A stretch of 64,000 nucleotides of DNA from Saccharopolyspora hirsuta (GCF_008630535.1 NZ_VWPH01000014.1:1-64000); one strand, 5' to 3'. Positions 1 to 8,733 are shown, counted from the first letter of the stretch. Program-made: numbers and translations. Notes: generated from the letters alone by a model not told the origin.

Positions 1-14
1 ATACAACAACACCC

Positions 15-71
15 GAAGCTCCTGGCAGTCCTGGGTTGATCTTGGTCGACGATCCATCTACCAGGAGCTTC
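15..71. repeat. Inverted repeat near the window edge
   Basis: An 11-base arm GAAGCTCCTGG at 15-25 is repeated inverted at 61-71 with a 35-base gap. The stretch to position 124 has no open frame and is AT-richer than the rest. It could be the 3' hairpin of a gene lying left of the window, or the end of an insertion sequence. No transposase is visible. Confidence 0.35.
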
Positions 72-124
72 ACTCACACCCAAGCCCCTCCACCCTGACC
101 AGCAAAAATCAGGATGAAAAAGGC

Positions 125-156
125 TCAATGGAAATCGGACGTCCGATTTCCATTGA
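125..156. repeat. 32-bp perfect palindrome
   Basis: Bases 125-156 form an uninterrupted palindrome with half site TCAATGGAAATCGGAC, directly followed by GAAATCGCGG. It lies just downstream of the stop of the minus-strand gene at 187-615, so it may end transcription there. It belongs to a family of GAAATCG-containing palindromes with an ACGTC core seen again near 10.4, 28.6 and 34.6 kb. Confidence 0.6.
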
Positions 157-186
157 AATCGCGGCACCCGGGGCCCGAGCGCCGCG

Positions 187-615
187 TCAGGACGTGGTGC
201 CCTCGGGTTCGGTGAGGAGCTCGGTGCGCAGCTGGGACGCCGTGGCCACCACGAGCATCATCAGCGTGCCCAGCGGCGCCGGTGCCATGCCCTCCGCCGG
301 GAAGGCGTAGCGCAGCGTGACGTCCATGCCCCGCTCGGTGCGGACCACGCCCAGCGTGCCGAACAACCCCTGCCCGGCCCGCTCCGCGACCGACTGCGCG
401 AGCTCGTCGGACGCTGGCAGGTCCCAGGCGACCACGCAGGTCAGGCTCAGCACGGTCAGCCCTTCGGCCAACTGCATCGCCTGCACCGCGCACGGCACCT
501 CGGAGTGCCGGAAGGTCAGCGCGCCGTCGTCGTCGACGTGCACGTCGTGGTAGGTCTCGAGCGCTTCCTTGGCCGCGGTCATCAACCGCGCCGTGGTTGC
601 CGCCTCCTGCGTCAT
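187..615 (-). CDS. YbjN-like small protein of unknown function
   Basis: A 142-residue soluble protein without signal peptide or membrane segment. Its pattern (N-terminal helices, a central strand-rich part with LTVLSLTCVVAWDLP, and a long C-terminal helix) resembles the YbjN / type III secretion chaperone-like fold. That assignment is from general appearance only. The ATG at 615 overlaps the uppS stop codon (TGATG), so the two genes are translationally coupled. An in-frame TTG one codon upstream is possible but less likely. Function unknown. Confidence 0.7.
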   Translation of the reverse strand: MTQEAATTARLMTAAKEALETYHDVHVDDDGALTFRHSEVPCAVQAMQLAEGLTVLSLTCVVAWDLPASDELAQSVAERAGQGLFGTLGVVRTERGMDVTLRYAFPAEGMAPAPLGTLMMLVVATASQLRTELLTEPEGTTS

Positions 616-1451
616 CAATTGCCCTCCTGGGCGGGTTCGGCGGTCGCCGCCGCCCGATCAACAGCCCCGCCGAACCGCCGGTCGCGGCGCGCGTACTCCT
701 CGCACGCCCGCCACAGGTGCCGCCGGTCCACGTCGGGGAACAGGGTGTCCTGGAAGACGAACTCCGCGTAGGCGGACTGCCAGAGCATGAAGTTCGACGT
801 CCGCCGCTCCCCGGAGGGCCGGATGAACAGGTCCACGTCCGGCATCTCCGGCTGGTACAGGTACTTCGCGATGGTGCGCTCGTCGACCTTGTCCGGGTTG
901 ATCTTCCCCGCCGCCGCCAGCCGCGCGATCTCCCGCGCCGCGTCGCCGATCTCGGCCCGGCCGCCGTAGTTGACGCACATGGTCAGGTTCATGACCTCGT
1001 TGTTCTGCGTGCGCACCTCGGCGGACTGCAGCTGGTTGACCACGCTGCGCCACAGCTTCGGCTTGCGCCCGGCCCAGCGCACCCGCACGCCCATCTCGTC
1101 GAGCTCGTCGACGCGCCGCGCGATCACGTCGCGGTTGAAGCCCATCAGGAACCGCACCTCTTCCGGGCTGCGCTTCCAGTTCTCGGTGGAGAAGGCGTAC
1201 AGCGACAACCACTTGACGCCGAGCTCGATCGCCCCGCGGGCCAGCTCCAGCACGACCGCCTCACCGCGCTTGTGCCCCTCGATGCGGGGCAGGCCGCGCT
1301 CGTTGGCCCACCGGCCGTTGCCGTCCATCACGACCGCGACGTGGTTGGGCACGAACTCGGGCGGCAGCGCCGGCGGCTTCTCCCCCGAGGCGTGCGGGGC
1401 CGGTGCCCGAACGGTCGGGTCGTCCTTGCCCCGCCCACGGCGTCGCAACAT
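615..1451 (-). CDS. uppS: Isoprenyl transferase (cis-polyprenyl diphosphate synthase)
   Basis: The 278-residue protein condenses isopentenyl diphosphate units into the long cis-polyprenyl diphosphate that becomes the lipid carrier for cell-wall synthesis. The catalytic signature MDGNGRWA sits at residues 42-49 with the Mg-binding Asp at 43. [10 protein letters not shown] and the C-terminal [12 protein letters not shown] motif (diphosphate-binding Arg residues) follow. The first 35 residues are a charged, Pro-rich extension common in actinomycete enzymes. It lies 63 bases after recO and is coupled to the small gene downstream. In mycobacteria the orthologue (Rv2361c) makes decaprenyl diphosphate; the chain length here cannot be read from sequence. 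Confidence 0.95.
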   Translation of the reverse strand: MLRRRGRGKDDPTVRAPAPHASGEKPPALPPEFVPNHVAVVMDGNGRWANERGLPRIEGHKRGEAVVLELARGAIELGVKWLSLYAFSTENWKRSPEEVRFLMGFNRDVIARRVDELDEMGVRVRWAGRKPKLWRSVVNQLQSAEVRTQNNEVMNLTMCVNYGGRAEIGDAAREIARLAAAGKINPDKVDERTIAKYLYQPEMPDVDLFIRPSGERRTSNFMLWQSAYAEFVFQDTLFPDVDRRHLWRACEEYARRDRRFGGAVDRAAATAEPAQEGN

Positions 1452-1514
1452 ATCTGGCCACTCCTCCTCCGACTGCGTGCGTGCTCATTGTCCCCGCACG
1501 CGTCGATCAACAGT

Positions 1515-2318
1515 TCAGCGCCCGTCCTCGGCGGTGCCGACCAGCGCGGCTTCCGCCGCCCGCTCCCGGATCAGCTCCGGCACGGTCCGCTCGACCAGCG
1601 GCAACGACCGCAGCTGGCGTTCCATGTGCCACTGCAGGTGGGCGGCGATCAGCCCGCTGGCCTCGCGGCGGACCGGCGGCGCCGCCCGCTCGGCCTCCGC
1701 CCAGTCGCCGTGCAGCAGCGCCTCCATCAGCGGCAGCGTGTGCGCGGACGGCCGCACCGAACCGGCCGGGCGGCACCGCACGCACACCGCCCCACCGGCC
1801 TGCACGTTGAACGCCGCGTGCGGCCCGGACTCGCCGCACCGCGCGCACTCGGACAGCGCCGGGGCCCACCCGGCGAACGACATCGCGCGCAGCAGGAACG
1901 CGTCGAGCACCTGCGAGGAGTCGCGCTCCCGGCCGGACAGCGCCCGCAGCGCTCCGATGGCCAGCAGGTAGAGCCGCAGCACCGGTTCGCCCTCCTCGGC
2001 GGCCAGCCGGTCGACGGTCTCCAGCACCGCGCAGGCCGCGGTGTAGCGCTGGTAGTCGTCGACGATGTGCAGGCCGAAGGCGTCCAGGGTCTGCACCTGG
2101 GTGATCACGTCGAGCGTGCGGCCGGTGTAGAGCTGCACGTCGACGTGGCAGAACGGCTCGACGCGGGCCCCGAACCGGGAGGTGGTCCGGCGCACCCCCT
2201 TGGCCACCGCGCGCACCTTGCCGTAGCGGCGGGTCAGCAGGGTTATGATCCGATCCGCCTCGCCCAGCTTCTGCACCCGCAGCACGACCGCGGTATCCCG
2301 GTAGAGGCTCACCCCCAC
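1515..2318 (-). CDS. recO: DNA repair protein RecO
   Basis: A 267-residue recombination mediator of the RecFOR pathway that loads RecA onto SSB-coated gaps. The N-terminal OB fold shows the typical SLYRDTAVVLRVQKLGEADR opening, then ITLLTRRYGKVRAVAKGVR. The helical C-terminal half carries a zinc knuckle, CARC followed about 20 residues later by CVRC. The order recO-uppS matches mycobacteria. The gene points away from the small plus-strand gene at 2428, so its promoter must lie in 2319-2427, where I see no clear consensus boxes. Confidence 0.95.
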   Translation of the reverse strand: MGVSLYRDTAVVLRVQKLGEADRIITLLTRRYGKVRAVAKGVRRTTSRFGARVEPFCHVDVQLYTGRTLDVITQVQTLDAFGLHIVDDYQRYTAACAVLETVDRLAAEEGEPVLRLYLLAIGALRALSGRERDSSQVLDAFLLRAMSFAGWAPALSECARCGESGPHAAFNVQAGGAVCVRCRPAGSVRPSAHTLPLMEALLHGDWAEAERAAPPVRREASGLIAAHLQWHMERQLRSLPLVERTVPELIRERAAEAALVGTAEDGR

Positions 2319-2427
2319 ATCGTCGCACCTGTCGTGCGGACGCCTCGCGGGTGCGGCGAAGATTCGGTGGATCCGGTTCGCTCCCCGGAACGTCCCATTC
2401 GCGAACCGGCGCAGCTGAGAGGAACGG

Positions 2428-2787
2428 ATGACCTACCCCTACGACCCCTACAACCCGTACCAGCAGCCCCAGCCGCCGTACGGGATGGGCTACCCGCCGC
2501 CACCGCGGAACAACGGGATGGCGATCGCATCGATGTGCGTCTCGCTGGCGGCGATCATGACGTGCTACGGCGCGATCCTCGTAGGACCGATCGGGGCGAT
2601 CCTCGGGCACGTGGCGCTGCGCGAGATCAACCGGAACCCGCAGGCGTTCACCAACCGCAACATGGCCCTGACCGGGATCATCATCGGCTGGGTGGTGCCA
2701 GGGCTGTGGGCGCTCCTCATCGCGTTCCTCGTCCTGTCCGGGACGGGCGCCCTCGGCCCGGGTCTCTACGAGTGGATCAACGACTAG
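2428..2787 (+). CDS. DUF4190-type small membrane protein
   Basis: A 119-residue protein with a Tyr/Pro-rich N-terminus (YDPYNPYQQPQPPYG, residues 4-18) and two hydrophobic segments at about 31-66 and 78-110. The second half has the LGHVALREI then ALTGIIIGWV pattern of the DUF4190 family of actinomycete membrane proteins. A GAGAGGA ribosome-binding site precedes the ATG by 5-6 bases. It is the only plus-strand gene in the era-recO interval and ends 4 bases inside the convergent DUF2752 gene. Function unknown; proximity to the dispanin genes suggests a shared envelope role, which is inference. Confidence 0.8.
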   Translation: MTYPYDPYNPYQQPQPPYGMGYPPPPRNNGMAIASMCVSLAAIMTCYGAILVGPIGAILGHVALREINRNPQAFTNRNMALTGIIIGWVVPGLWALLIAFLVLSGTGALGPGLYEWIND

Positions 2788-3227
2788 ACGTAAAGCGCGT
2801 CGAACGGGGGGAAGGGCAGGTTCCTGATCACCGACCACACGGCGATCAGGACCAGCCCCACCAGCGGCGACCAGCGCCACTGCTCCCAGGTGCGCACGCT
2901 CCGACCGCGCCAGCGCCCCAGCACCCAGGCACCCCAGGTCCACAGGAAGAACGGGATGAACAGGACCGCCGCCGCGTTGAAGTGCAGCGCGGCGAGCACG
3001 TCCCCGTGCAGCAGGCTGTAGATCATGCGGGTGGAGCCGCACCCGGGGCAGTCCAGGCCGGTCAGCCACTTGACCGGGCAGGGCGGCAGCGGGAACCCGG
3101 CGTCGGAGGTCGGGTCCGCGGCCAGCACGACCGCTGCTCCGGCGCACGCGAGAAGCACCGTGGCGGCCGGGAACACCATGGCGCGCAGCCGGATCGCGGT
3201 CGCGGCGCCGTGCGGTCGGGAGGTCAT
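2784..3227 (-). CDS. DUF2752 membrane protein
   Basis: A 147-residue integral membrane protein with three or four hydrophobic segments. It carries the DUF2752 signature CPVKWLTGLDCPGCGSTR followed by a short helix, with three cysteines in the CP..CPGCG arrangement. The ATG at 3227 overlaps the stop of the preceding dispanin gene by ATGA, so the two are probably one transcript. A longer in-frame reading from 3401 would sit wholly inside the dispanin gene and is rejected. The family has no established biochemical function. Confidence 0.85.
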   Translation of the reverse strand: MTSRPHGAATAIRLRAMVFPAATVLLACAGAAVVLAADPTSDAGFPLPPCPVKWLTGLDCPGCGSTRMIYSLLHGDVLAALHFNAAAVLFIPFFLWTWGAWVLGRWRGRSVRTWEQWRWSPLVGLVLIAVWSVIRNLPFPPFDALYV

Positions 3228-3601
3228 CGGACCGTCGCGGAGATACCGGCACCGATGATCGCGAACAGGAAGACGAAGTAGGCCACGAACAGCAGGACCA
3301 TCCCGCCGTAGGCGCAGGCCCCGACGATGACCCCGATCTTCCCCCACTTCTTGGCCTCGTCGGCCGCCAGCTGCGCCCGGTCGGCCTGGCCCTGGTACCA
3401 CAGCGAGCTGACCTGCAACGCCTTGATCAGCGACGGAATCCCGAACGGCCAGCAGATCAGCAGGCTCGCGATGGCCCAGCCGAGGTTGTTGTTCAACGGC
3501 ATCGGCGCGACACCGAACTGCGCTCCGTAGGGGTGCACCGGCACTGGTACCGGCGGATGCCCCTGCTGCGGCGCCTGGTCCGGTTCCGGCTGCTCGCTCA
3601 T
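3224..3601 (-). CDS. CD225/dispanin family membrane protein (copy 1)
   Basis: A 125-residue protein with a Pro/Gln-rich cytoplasmic head, then the CD225 core: NNNLGWAIASLLICWPFGIP (intramembrane helix), a conserved SLWYQGQADRAQLAADEAKKWG amphipathic stretch broken by charged residues, and a C-terminal transmembrane helix. CD225 proteins, including animal IFITMs, insert a hairpin in membranes; bacterial roles are undefined. The ATG at 3601 was chosen because the in-frame start 20 codons upstream would lie in a palindrome. It is paralogous to the gene at 3677-4096. Confidence 0.85.
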   Translation of the reverse strand: MSEQPEPDQAPQQGHPPVPVPVHPYGAQFGVAPMPLNNNLGWAIASLLICWPFGIPSLIKALQVSSLWYQGQADRAQLAADEAKKWGKIGVIVGACAYGGMVLLFVAYFVFLFAIIGAGISATVR

Positions 3602-3629
3602 CTCTGCCTGCCCCCCGTGTTCAGGTGCG

Positions 3630-3670
3630 CACGTCGTTGTGGGCACGGGGTCCGCGCCCACAACGACGTG
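3630..3670. terminator. 15-bp perfect hairpin between the dispanin genes
   Basis: CACGTCGTTGTGGGC at 3630-3644 pairs perfectly with 3656-3670 across an 11-base loop. It lies between the end of dispanin copy 2 and the start of copy 1. There is no T-tract, so it may be a factor-dependent terminator, a processing site or an attenuator. Confidence 0.6.
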
Positions 3671-3676
3671 GCGGAA

Positions 3677-4096
3677 TCAGTAGCTGCTGTAGCTGGACGC
3701 CGCGATACCGGCGATGACGATGATCACGATGTAGAACAGGATGAGCAGGCCGTAACCGCAGGCCCCGACGATGATCCCGATCTTGCCCCACTTCTTGGCC
3801 TCGTCCGCGGCCTCCTGGGCCTGCTGGAACTGGCCCTGGGCCCACAGGTTCTGCACCGAGGTGGCCTTGATCAGCGAGGGGATCGCGAACGGCCAGCAGA
3901 GGAAGATCGAGCCGATGCCCCAGCCGATGTTGTTGTTCGGCGGCGCGGCACCGTAGCCGGGCTGGCCGTAGGGCGCGGGCTGGCCGTAGGGCTGCTGGGG
4001 CATCGGCCCCGACGGCGGCCCGTACCCACCGGGCTGCTGGCCGTACGGCTGCTGCGGATTGGGCCCCGAAGGCGGCCCGCCATAGGGATTCGTCAC
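3677..4096 (-). CDS. CD225/dispanin family membrane protein (copy 2)
   Basis: A 139-residue paralogue of the neighbouring gene. Residues 1-60 are a low-complexity head built on PYGQ/PSGP repeats; residues 60-139 match copy 1 closely (NNNIGWGIGSIFLCWPFAIP, then EAADEAKKWGKIG, then a C-terminal transmembrane helix). The start is the GTG at 4096, preceded by a GAGGA site at 6-base spacing; longer readings lack a ribosome-binding site. Two diverged copies side by side show a local duplication. Copy 2 is probably the promoter-proximal gene of a three-gene transcript ending in DUF2752. Confidence 0.85.
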   Translation of the reverse strand: MTNPYGGPPSGPNPQQPYGQQPGGYGPPSGPMPQQPYGQPAPYGQPGYGAAPPNNNIGWGIGSIFLCWPFAIPSLIKATSVQNLWAQGQFQQAQEAADEAKKWGKIGIIVGACGYGLLILFYIVIIVIAGIAASSYSSY

Positions 4097-4225
4097 GTCA
4101 ATTTCCTCTGAACGATCATCGAAGAACCGAAGTGCTCTTACGACTGAGAGCAGGTGTCGGCGGAAACGTACCTGAGACGCGGGCACCTGTGGCGGCGTTC
4201 CCGCGAATCCGCCGCGCAGATGTGA

Positions 4226-5131
4226 TCAGAAGCCCAGCTTGCGCAGCTGGCGCGGGTCGCGCTGCCAGTCCTTGGCCACCTTGACGTGCAGGTCGAGGTA
4301 GATCTTGCTGCCCAGCAGCGCCTGGATGTGCTTGCGGGCCTGGGTGCCGACGGCGCGCAGCCGCTCCCCGCCCTTGCCGATGACGATCGACTTCTGGCTC
4401 TGGCGCTCGACGTAGACCACCGCGTGCACGTCGATCAGGTCGTCGCGGTCCTCGCGGGGGATCATCTCCTCGACGGTCACCGCCAGCGAGTGCGGCAGCT
4501 CGTCGCGCACGCCCTCCAGCGCCGCCTCGCGGATCAGCTCGGCGATGAGGGTGGTCTCCGGTTCGTCGGTCAGCTCGCCGTCCGGGTACAGCTGCGGCCC
4601 CTCCGGGAGCTGCTGCACCAGCAGGTCGGAGAGCACGTCGACCTGGAAGGAGTCCACTGCGGACACCGGGACCAGGTCCGCGAAGTCCATCACCTGCTGC
4701 AGGTCCAGCAGCTGCTGGGCGACCTGCTCCTTGGGCACCAGGTCGGTCTTGGTGACGATGCCCAGCACCGGGGTGCGGCGGGCCACCTTCTTCAGCTGCT
4801 CGGCGATGAACTTGTCGCCCGGGCCCACCTTCTGGTCGGCGGGCACGCAGAACCCGACCACGTCCACCTCGGACCACGTCTCGTAGACCAGGTCGTTGAG
4901 CCGCCGCCCGAGCAGGGTGCGCGGCCGGTGCAGGCCGGGGGTGTCCACGATGATCAGCTGCGCGTCCGGGCGGTGCACGATGCCGCGGATGGCGTGCCTG
5001 GTGGTCTGCGGCTTGCTGGAGGTGATCGCCACCTTGGAGCCGACCAGGCGGTTCGTCAGCGTCGACTTCCCGGCGTTGGGGCGGCCGACGAAGCAGGCGA
5101 ATCCGGAGCGGTGCACATCAGAGCTGGTCAC
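4226..5131 (-). CDS. era: GTPase Era
   Basis: A 301-residue GTPase that assists 16S rRNA maturation and 30S assembly. GRPNAGKST (P-loop) lies at residues 16-24, DTPG in the G3 region, TKTD as G4. The C-terminal KH RNA-binding domain has VIGKGGERLRAVG. The GTG at 5131 gives the family's usual N-terminus directly before the P-loop; the longer reading to 5227 crosses a hairpin and is unlikely. It follows the deaminase-like gene, as in mycobacteria. The 129 bases between this stop and the dispanin genes show no further feature. Confidence 0.95.
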   Translation of the reverse strand: MTSSDVHRSGFACFVGRPNAGKSTLTNRLVGSKVAITSSKPQTTRHAIRGIVHRPDAQLIIVDTPGLHRPRTLLGRRLNDLVYETWSEVDVVGFCVPADQKVGPGDKFIAEQLKKVARRTPVLGIVTKTDLVPKEQVAQQLLDLQQVMDFADLVPVSAVDSFQVDVLSDLLVQQLPEGPQLYPDGELTDEPETTLIAELIREAALEGVRDELPHSLAVTVEEMIPREDRDDLIDVHAVVYVERQSQKSIVIGKGGERLRAVGTQARKHIQALLGSKIYLDLHVKVAKDWQRDPRQLRKLGF

Positions 5132-5176
5132 CGACCCATTGTGACGGCCCGGTCCGCGCACCCGCGCACCGGGCTT

Positions 5177-5218
5177 CGTGAGCGGCGGTGGTCGCGAGGG
5201 CAACCATCGCCGCTCACG
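5177..5218. terminator. Hairpin of the CGTGAGCGG family
   Basis: CGTGAGCGGCGGTGGT at 5177-5192 pairs with 5203-5218 with one mismatch and a 10-base loop. It sits directly after the stop of the gene at 5224-5592 on the minus strand and before era. The same CGTGAGCGG head recurs in the hairpin at 32602-32634, and a CGTGAGTGCG variant in the one at 18536-18581, so it looks like a mobile or templated terminator type. Confidence 0.6.
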
Positions 5219-5223
5219 ACGGC

Positions 5224-5592
5224 TCACGAGGAGGCGAGGACTCCGGCGACTTCGCCGCGGGCGTCGGCGCGCAGGATCGGGGCCGCGGCGGTGAGGTCGC
5301 GGACCGCTGCCGCGGAGTCCGCGTCGATGGTCCTGGCGTCGGTGACGACCGCAGCCGCCTCCAGGCCCTCGGCACCGCTGGAGACCGCTGCGGCCACCGC
5401 CGCCTGCAGCGCCGTGAGGCGCAGCGACGGGAGGGTGACCGTGGTCGCCGCGTAGGTCCGGCCGTCGGTGTCGCGCACCGCCGCGCCCTCGGCGGCGCCG
5501 GTGCGGGCGCGGGCCGACCTCGCGAGCGTGACGATCTTGGCGTCCTCCGGGTCGATCTGCTGCGGCGCCGCCGCTTCCACGTGCTCAGCCAC
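5224..5592 (-). CDS. Cytidine deaminase-like protein without catalytic residues
   Basis: A 122-residue protein in the position where actinomycetes carry a small 'cytidine deaminase' between the CBS protein and era. The stretch DGRTYAATTVTLPSLRLTALQAAVAAA aligns by eye with the deaminase core (GRxYxGxNVENASYGLTxCAERxA), but the C-A-E zinc/catalytic triad and the PCxxC pair are absent; the protein has no cysteine. It is therefore probably a structural or regulatory relative, not an enzyme. The GTG at 5592 has a strong GGAGGGAGG site and overlaps the CBS gene's end by 8 bases, indicating coupling. Confidence 0.7.
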   Translation of the reverse strand: MAEHVEAAAPQQIDPEDAKIVTLARSARARTGAAEGAAVRDTDGRTYAATTVTLPSLRLTALQAAVAAAVSSGAEGLEAAAVVTDARTIDADSAAAVRDLTAAAPILRADARGEVAGVLASS

Positions 5593-6913
5593 GGGTGTTG
5601 CCTCCCTCCTGGTCAGCACCGCGCAGCGGTGCTTGGTCGGTGTTGGTCGGGCGGACCAGCAGCGCGTTGATGCGGATCCGGCCGCGGTGGTCCTTGCCGC
5701 CCTCGGCGCGCAGCTTCAGCCCGGCGATCTCGGCCTCGGCACCCGGCAGCGGAACCCGGCCGAGGCGCTGCGCCAGCAGGCCGCCGACCGTCTCCACGTC
5801 GGAGTCGTCCAGCTCGACGCCGAACAGCTCACCGAGGTCCTCCACCGGCAGCCGCGAGCTGACCCGGACCGTGCCGTCGTCGAGCTTCTCGACCGGCCGG
5901 TGCTCCTCCAGGTCGGACTCGTCGGTGATCTCGCCGACGATCTCCTCGATGATGTCCTCGATGGTCAGCAGCCCGGCGGTGCCGCCGTACTCGTCGACGG
6001 CGATGGCCAGGTGGCTGCGGGACAGCTGCATCTCGCGGAGCAGCTCGTCCACCCGCTTGGTGTCGGGCACGAAGCTGGCCGCGCGCATCAGCTCGGACAC
6101 CGGCGGGCCGGCCTCGTCGCGGGCGGTCAGCACCGCGCGGGTGAGGTCCTTGACGGTCACCACGCCGACGATGTCGTCGATGCTCTCGCCGATCACCGGC
6201 ACCCGGGAGAACCCGGAGCGCAGGCACAGCGCCAGCGCCTGCCGGGCGGACTTGGTCTGCTCGATCCAGATGATCTCGGTGCGCGGCACCATGACCTCGC
6301 GGGCCAGCGTGTCGCCGAGCTCGAAGACCGAGTGGATCATCTCCCGCTCGCCGGCGGCCACCACCCCGCGCTCCCCGGCCAGGTCCACCAGCTCGCGCAG
6401 CTCCACCTCGGTGGAGAACGGCCCTTCGCGGAACCCCTTGCCCGGGGTGATCATGTTGCCGATCAGGATCAGCAGCCTGGTCAGCGGGTTGAGCAGCCGG
6501 GCCAGCACCCGCACCGGCGCGGCCACCTTCAGCCCGATGCCGTAGGGGTGCTGCCTGCCCAGCGTGCGCGGCCCGACGCCGACCAGGACGTACGAGGCCA
6601 CCAGCATGATCAGCCCGGCTATCACCACGGCCCAGGCCTCGGAGTCCGCCAGCCGCAGCGCGACCACCGTGACCAGCACCGTGGCGCCCAGCTCGCAGGC
6701 CAGCCGCAGCAGCAGGAGCAGGTTGACGTGCCGGGGCCGGTCGGCGAGCAGCAGCGCGAACTGCTTGGCCCCGCCCCGGCCCTCGCGCACCAGCTCCTCC
6801 ACGCGGGCGCGGGAGGCCACCGTGACGGCCGCCTCCGACGCGGCGAACACCCCGGCGGCCAGCACCAGCAGCACTGCCGTGACCAGGAACGCGGTGGAAT
6901 CGGTCAATTCCAA
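5585..6913 (-). CDS. CNNM/CorC-type membrane protein with CBS pair
   Basis: A 442-residue protein of the hemolysin C/CorC/CNNM family. The N-terminal DUF21 region has three to four hydrophobic segments (STAFLVTAVLLVLAAG near residue 6, HVNLLLLLRLACELG, AVVIAGLIMLVASYVLVG). Two CBS domains follow (VMVPRTEIIWI and VVTVKDLTRAV marks), and the C-terminal CorC/HlyC domain starts with DEYGGTAGLLTIEDIIEEIVGEI. The family is linked to Mg/Co efflux or homeostasis. A TTG start at 6913 is chosen because an AGGGAG site precedes it and it lies 11 bases after ybeY. Longer readings run inside ybeY. Confidence 0.85.
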   Translation of the reverse strand: MELTDSTAFLVTAVLLVLAAGVFAASEAAVTVASRARVEELVREGRGGAKQFALLLADRPRHVNLLLLLRLACELGATVLVTVVALRLADSEAWAVVIAGLIMLVASYVLVGVGPRTLGRQHPYGIGLKVAAPVRVLARLLNPLTRLLILIGNMITPGKGFREGPFSTEVELRELVDLAGERGVVAAGEREMIHSVFELGDTLAREVMVPRTEIIWIEQTKSARQALALCLRSGFSRVPVIGESIDDIVGVVTVKDLTRAVLTARDEAGPPVSELMRAASFVPDTKRVDELLREMQLSRSHLAIAVDEYGGTAGLLTIEDIIEEIVGEITDESDLEEHRPVEKLDDGTVRVSSRLPVEDLGELFGVELDDSDVETVGGLLAQRLGRVPLPGAEAEIAGLKLRAEGGKDHRGRIRINALLVRPTNTDQAPLRGADQEGGNTRG

Positions 6914-6924
6914 CGCCAGCTCCC

Positions 6925-7488
6925 TCAGTCGGCAGGCGTCGGACCGCTCTGCGGCTCCGACTCGTCCAGCCCGACCGCGCCCAGCACCCGGTCGTCGGCG
7001 CTGCGCTGCGCCTCTGCGCGCTCCGCCTCGGCGCGGGCCTCGCGGAACTCGGCCAGGATGCGGTTCTGCAGCCCGAACATCTCCCGCTCCTCCTCCGGCT
7101 CGGCGTGGTCGTAGCCGAGGAGGTGCAGCACGCCGTGCACGGTCAGCAGGTGCAGCTCGTCGAGCAGGCTGTGCCCGGCCTTGCGGGCCTGGTCGCGGGC
7201 GAAGGCCGGGCAGAGCACGATGTCGCCCAGCAGCGCCGGACCGGCCCCGGCCGAGTCGGGTCGGCGGGCCGAGTCGTACTCGTCCATCGGGAAGGACATC
7301 ACGTCGGTGGGACCGGGCAGGTCCATCCACCGCTCGTGCAGGTCGGCCATCACGTCGAGCTCCACCAGCACGATGGACAGCTCGGCGAGCTGGCTGACGC
7401 TCATCTTGTCCAGGGCGAACCGGGCGACCGAGACGATGGTCGCCTCGGGCACTGCGACGCCGGATTCGTTGGCGATCTCGATGCTCAT
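6925..7488 (-). CDS. ybeY: rRNA maturation endonuclease YbeY
   Basis: A 187-residue zinc endoribonuclease for 16S rRNA 3'-end maturation and ribosome quality control. The metal site [11 protein letters not shown] (three histidines, H-x3-H-x5-H) is intact. The long tail after it (about 45 residues, Glu/Ala-rich) exceeds the roughly 155-residue size of most YbeY proteins and is typical of actinomycetes. The ATG at 7488 overlaps the phoH stop by ATGA, so phoH and ybeY are coupled, as in most bacteria. Confidence 0.95.
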   Translation of the reverse strand: MSIEIANESGVAVPEATIVSVARFALDKMSVSQLAELSIVLVELDVMADLHERWMDLPGPTDVMSFPMDEYDSARRPDSAGAGPALLGDIVLCPAFARDQARKAGHSLLDELHLLTVHGVLHLLGYDHAEPEEEREMFGLQNRILAEFREARAEAERAEAQRSADDRVLGAVGLDESEPQSGPTPAD

Positions 7489-8567
7489 GCTCGTCCTCGT
7501 CGCTGCCCGTTCCGCCGACCGGACCGGTCGTGCTGCTCGGCGTCTTCCAGTGCGTGCCAGCGGTCGTACGCGTTCACGATGTCGGTGACCAGCCGGTGCC
7601 GCACCACGTCGTGGCTGTCCAGCTGCGCGAAGTGCACGTCGTCCACCTCGCCCAGGATCTCCTGCACCACCTTCAGCCCGCTGCGCTGGCCGCCGGGCAG
7701 GTCGATCTGGGTGACGTCCCCGGTGACCACGATCTTGGAGCCGAAGCCCAGCCGGGTCAGGAACATCTTCATCTGCTCGGGCGTGGTGTTCTGCGCCTCG
7801 TCCAGGATGATGAACGCGTCGTTGAGGGTGCGACCGCGCATGTAGGCCAGCGGCGCGATCTCGATGGTGCCCGCCTGGGTCAGCCGCGGCACCGACTCCG
7901 GGTCGACCATGTCGTGCAGCGCGTCGTACAGCGGCCGCAGGTAGGGGTCGATCTTCTCGTAGAGCGTGCCCGGCAGGAAGCCGAGCCGCTCCCCGGCCTC
8001 GACCGCGGGGCGGGTGAGGATGATCCGGTTGACCTGCTTGGCCTGCAGCGCCTGCACCGCCTTGGCCATCGCCAGGTACGTCTTGCCGGTACCGGCCGGG
8101 CCGATGCCGAAGACGACGGTGTGGTGGTCGATGGCGTCGACGTAGCGCTTCTGGTTCAGCGTCTTGGGGCGGATGGTCCGACCCCGCCGCGACACGATGT
8201 CCAGGCTCAGCACGTCGGCGGGGGACTCGTTGTGGTCCGCGGAGAGCATCCCGACGCTGCGCCGGACGATGTCCGGGGTCAGCGGGCTGCCCTTGCCGAT
8301 CAACGCGATGAGCTCGGCGAACACCCGCTCGGCGAAGGCCACCTCGGCGGGGTCGCCGGACAGCGTCACCTCGTTGCCCCGAACGTGGACATCGGCGGTG
8401 AGCAGGTCCTCCACGACCCGCAGGTTCTCGTCGCGGGATCCGACCAACGTCAGCACGACGTCGTCGGGAACGGTCACCCTGGACTGCGCGCTCGCGGTCT
8501 GGGCGGTTGCCGTCTGGTGGGGTTCTCCGGAGTGGGCGGCAGCGCCACCCGCTGCAATACCGGCCAC
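7485..8567 (-). CDS. phoH: PhoH-like ATPase
   Basis: A 360-residue ATPase/putative RNA helicase that works beside YbeY. After about 35 low-complexity residues comes a KH-like segment ([19 protein letters not shown]). The ATPase core follows: Walker [27 protein letters not shown], Walker [10 protein letters not shown] and the sensor [12 protein letters not shown]. No PIN domain is present, so this is the PhoH1 type. The start is the GTG at 8567. The 166 bases upstream, towards the HIT gene, hold no open frame. Confidence 0.93.
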   Translation of the reverse strand: MAGIAAGGAAAHSGEPHQTATAQTASAQSRVTVPDDVVLTLVGSRDENLRVVEDLLTADVHVRGNEVTLSGDPAEVAFAERVFAELIALIGKGSPLTPDIVRRSVGMLSADHNESPADVLSLDIVSRRGRTIRPKTLNQKRYVDAIDHHTVVFGIGPAGTGKTYLAMAKAVQALQAKQVNRIILTRPAVEAGERLGFLPGTLYEKIDPYLRPLYDALHDMVDPESVPRLTQAGTIEIAPLAYMRGRTLNDAFIILDEAQNTTPEQMKMFLTRLGFGSKIVVTGDVTQIDLPGGQRSGLKVVQEILGEVDDVHFAQLDSHDVVRHRLVTDIVNAYDRWHALEDAEQHDRSGRRNGQRRGRA

Positions 8568-8733
8568 GTGTGTTCGGGCCTGCTTTCTGCGCGTTCCGCG
8601 CGGGTCGTTCGGTCAGTTCTGCCTGGCACCGATGGTAGTCCACGCGGCAATCGGATTGCCGCCATCACCGCGGCGCGGACGACGTGGATCGCGCAACATC
8701 CCGGCGGCGGCACGCCGCCGCCGGGAGGACCGC

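Noticed and set aside
1-124. Insertion-sequence end at the left window edge
   Set aside because: There is an inverted repeat and an AT-rich stretch, but no transposase, target duplication or second end is visible, so no mobile element is called.
597-3281. 894-codon plus-strand open frame across uppS and recO
   Set aside because: It is the antisense shadow of uppS, recO and their neighbours, made open by high GC. Its translation is Arg/His/Leu-rich without any domain.
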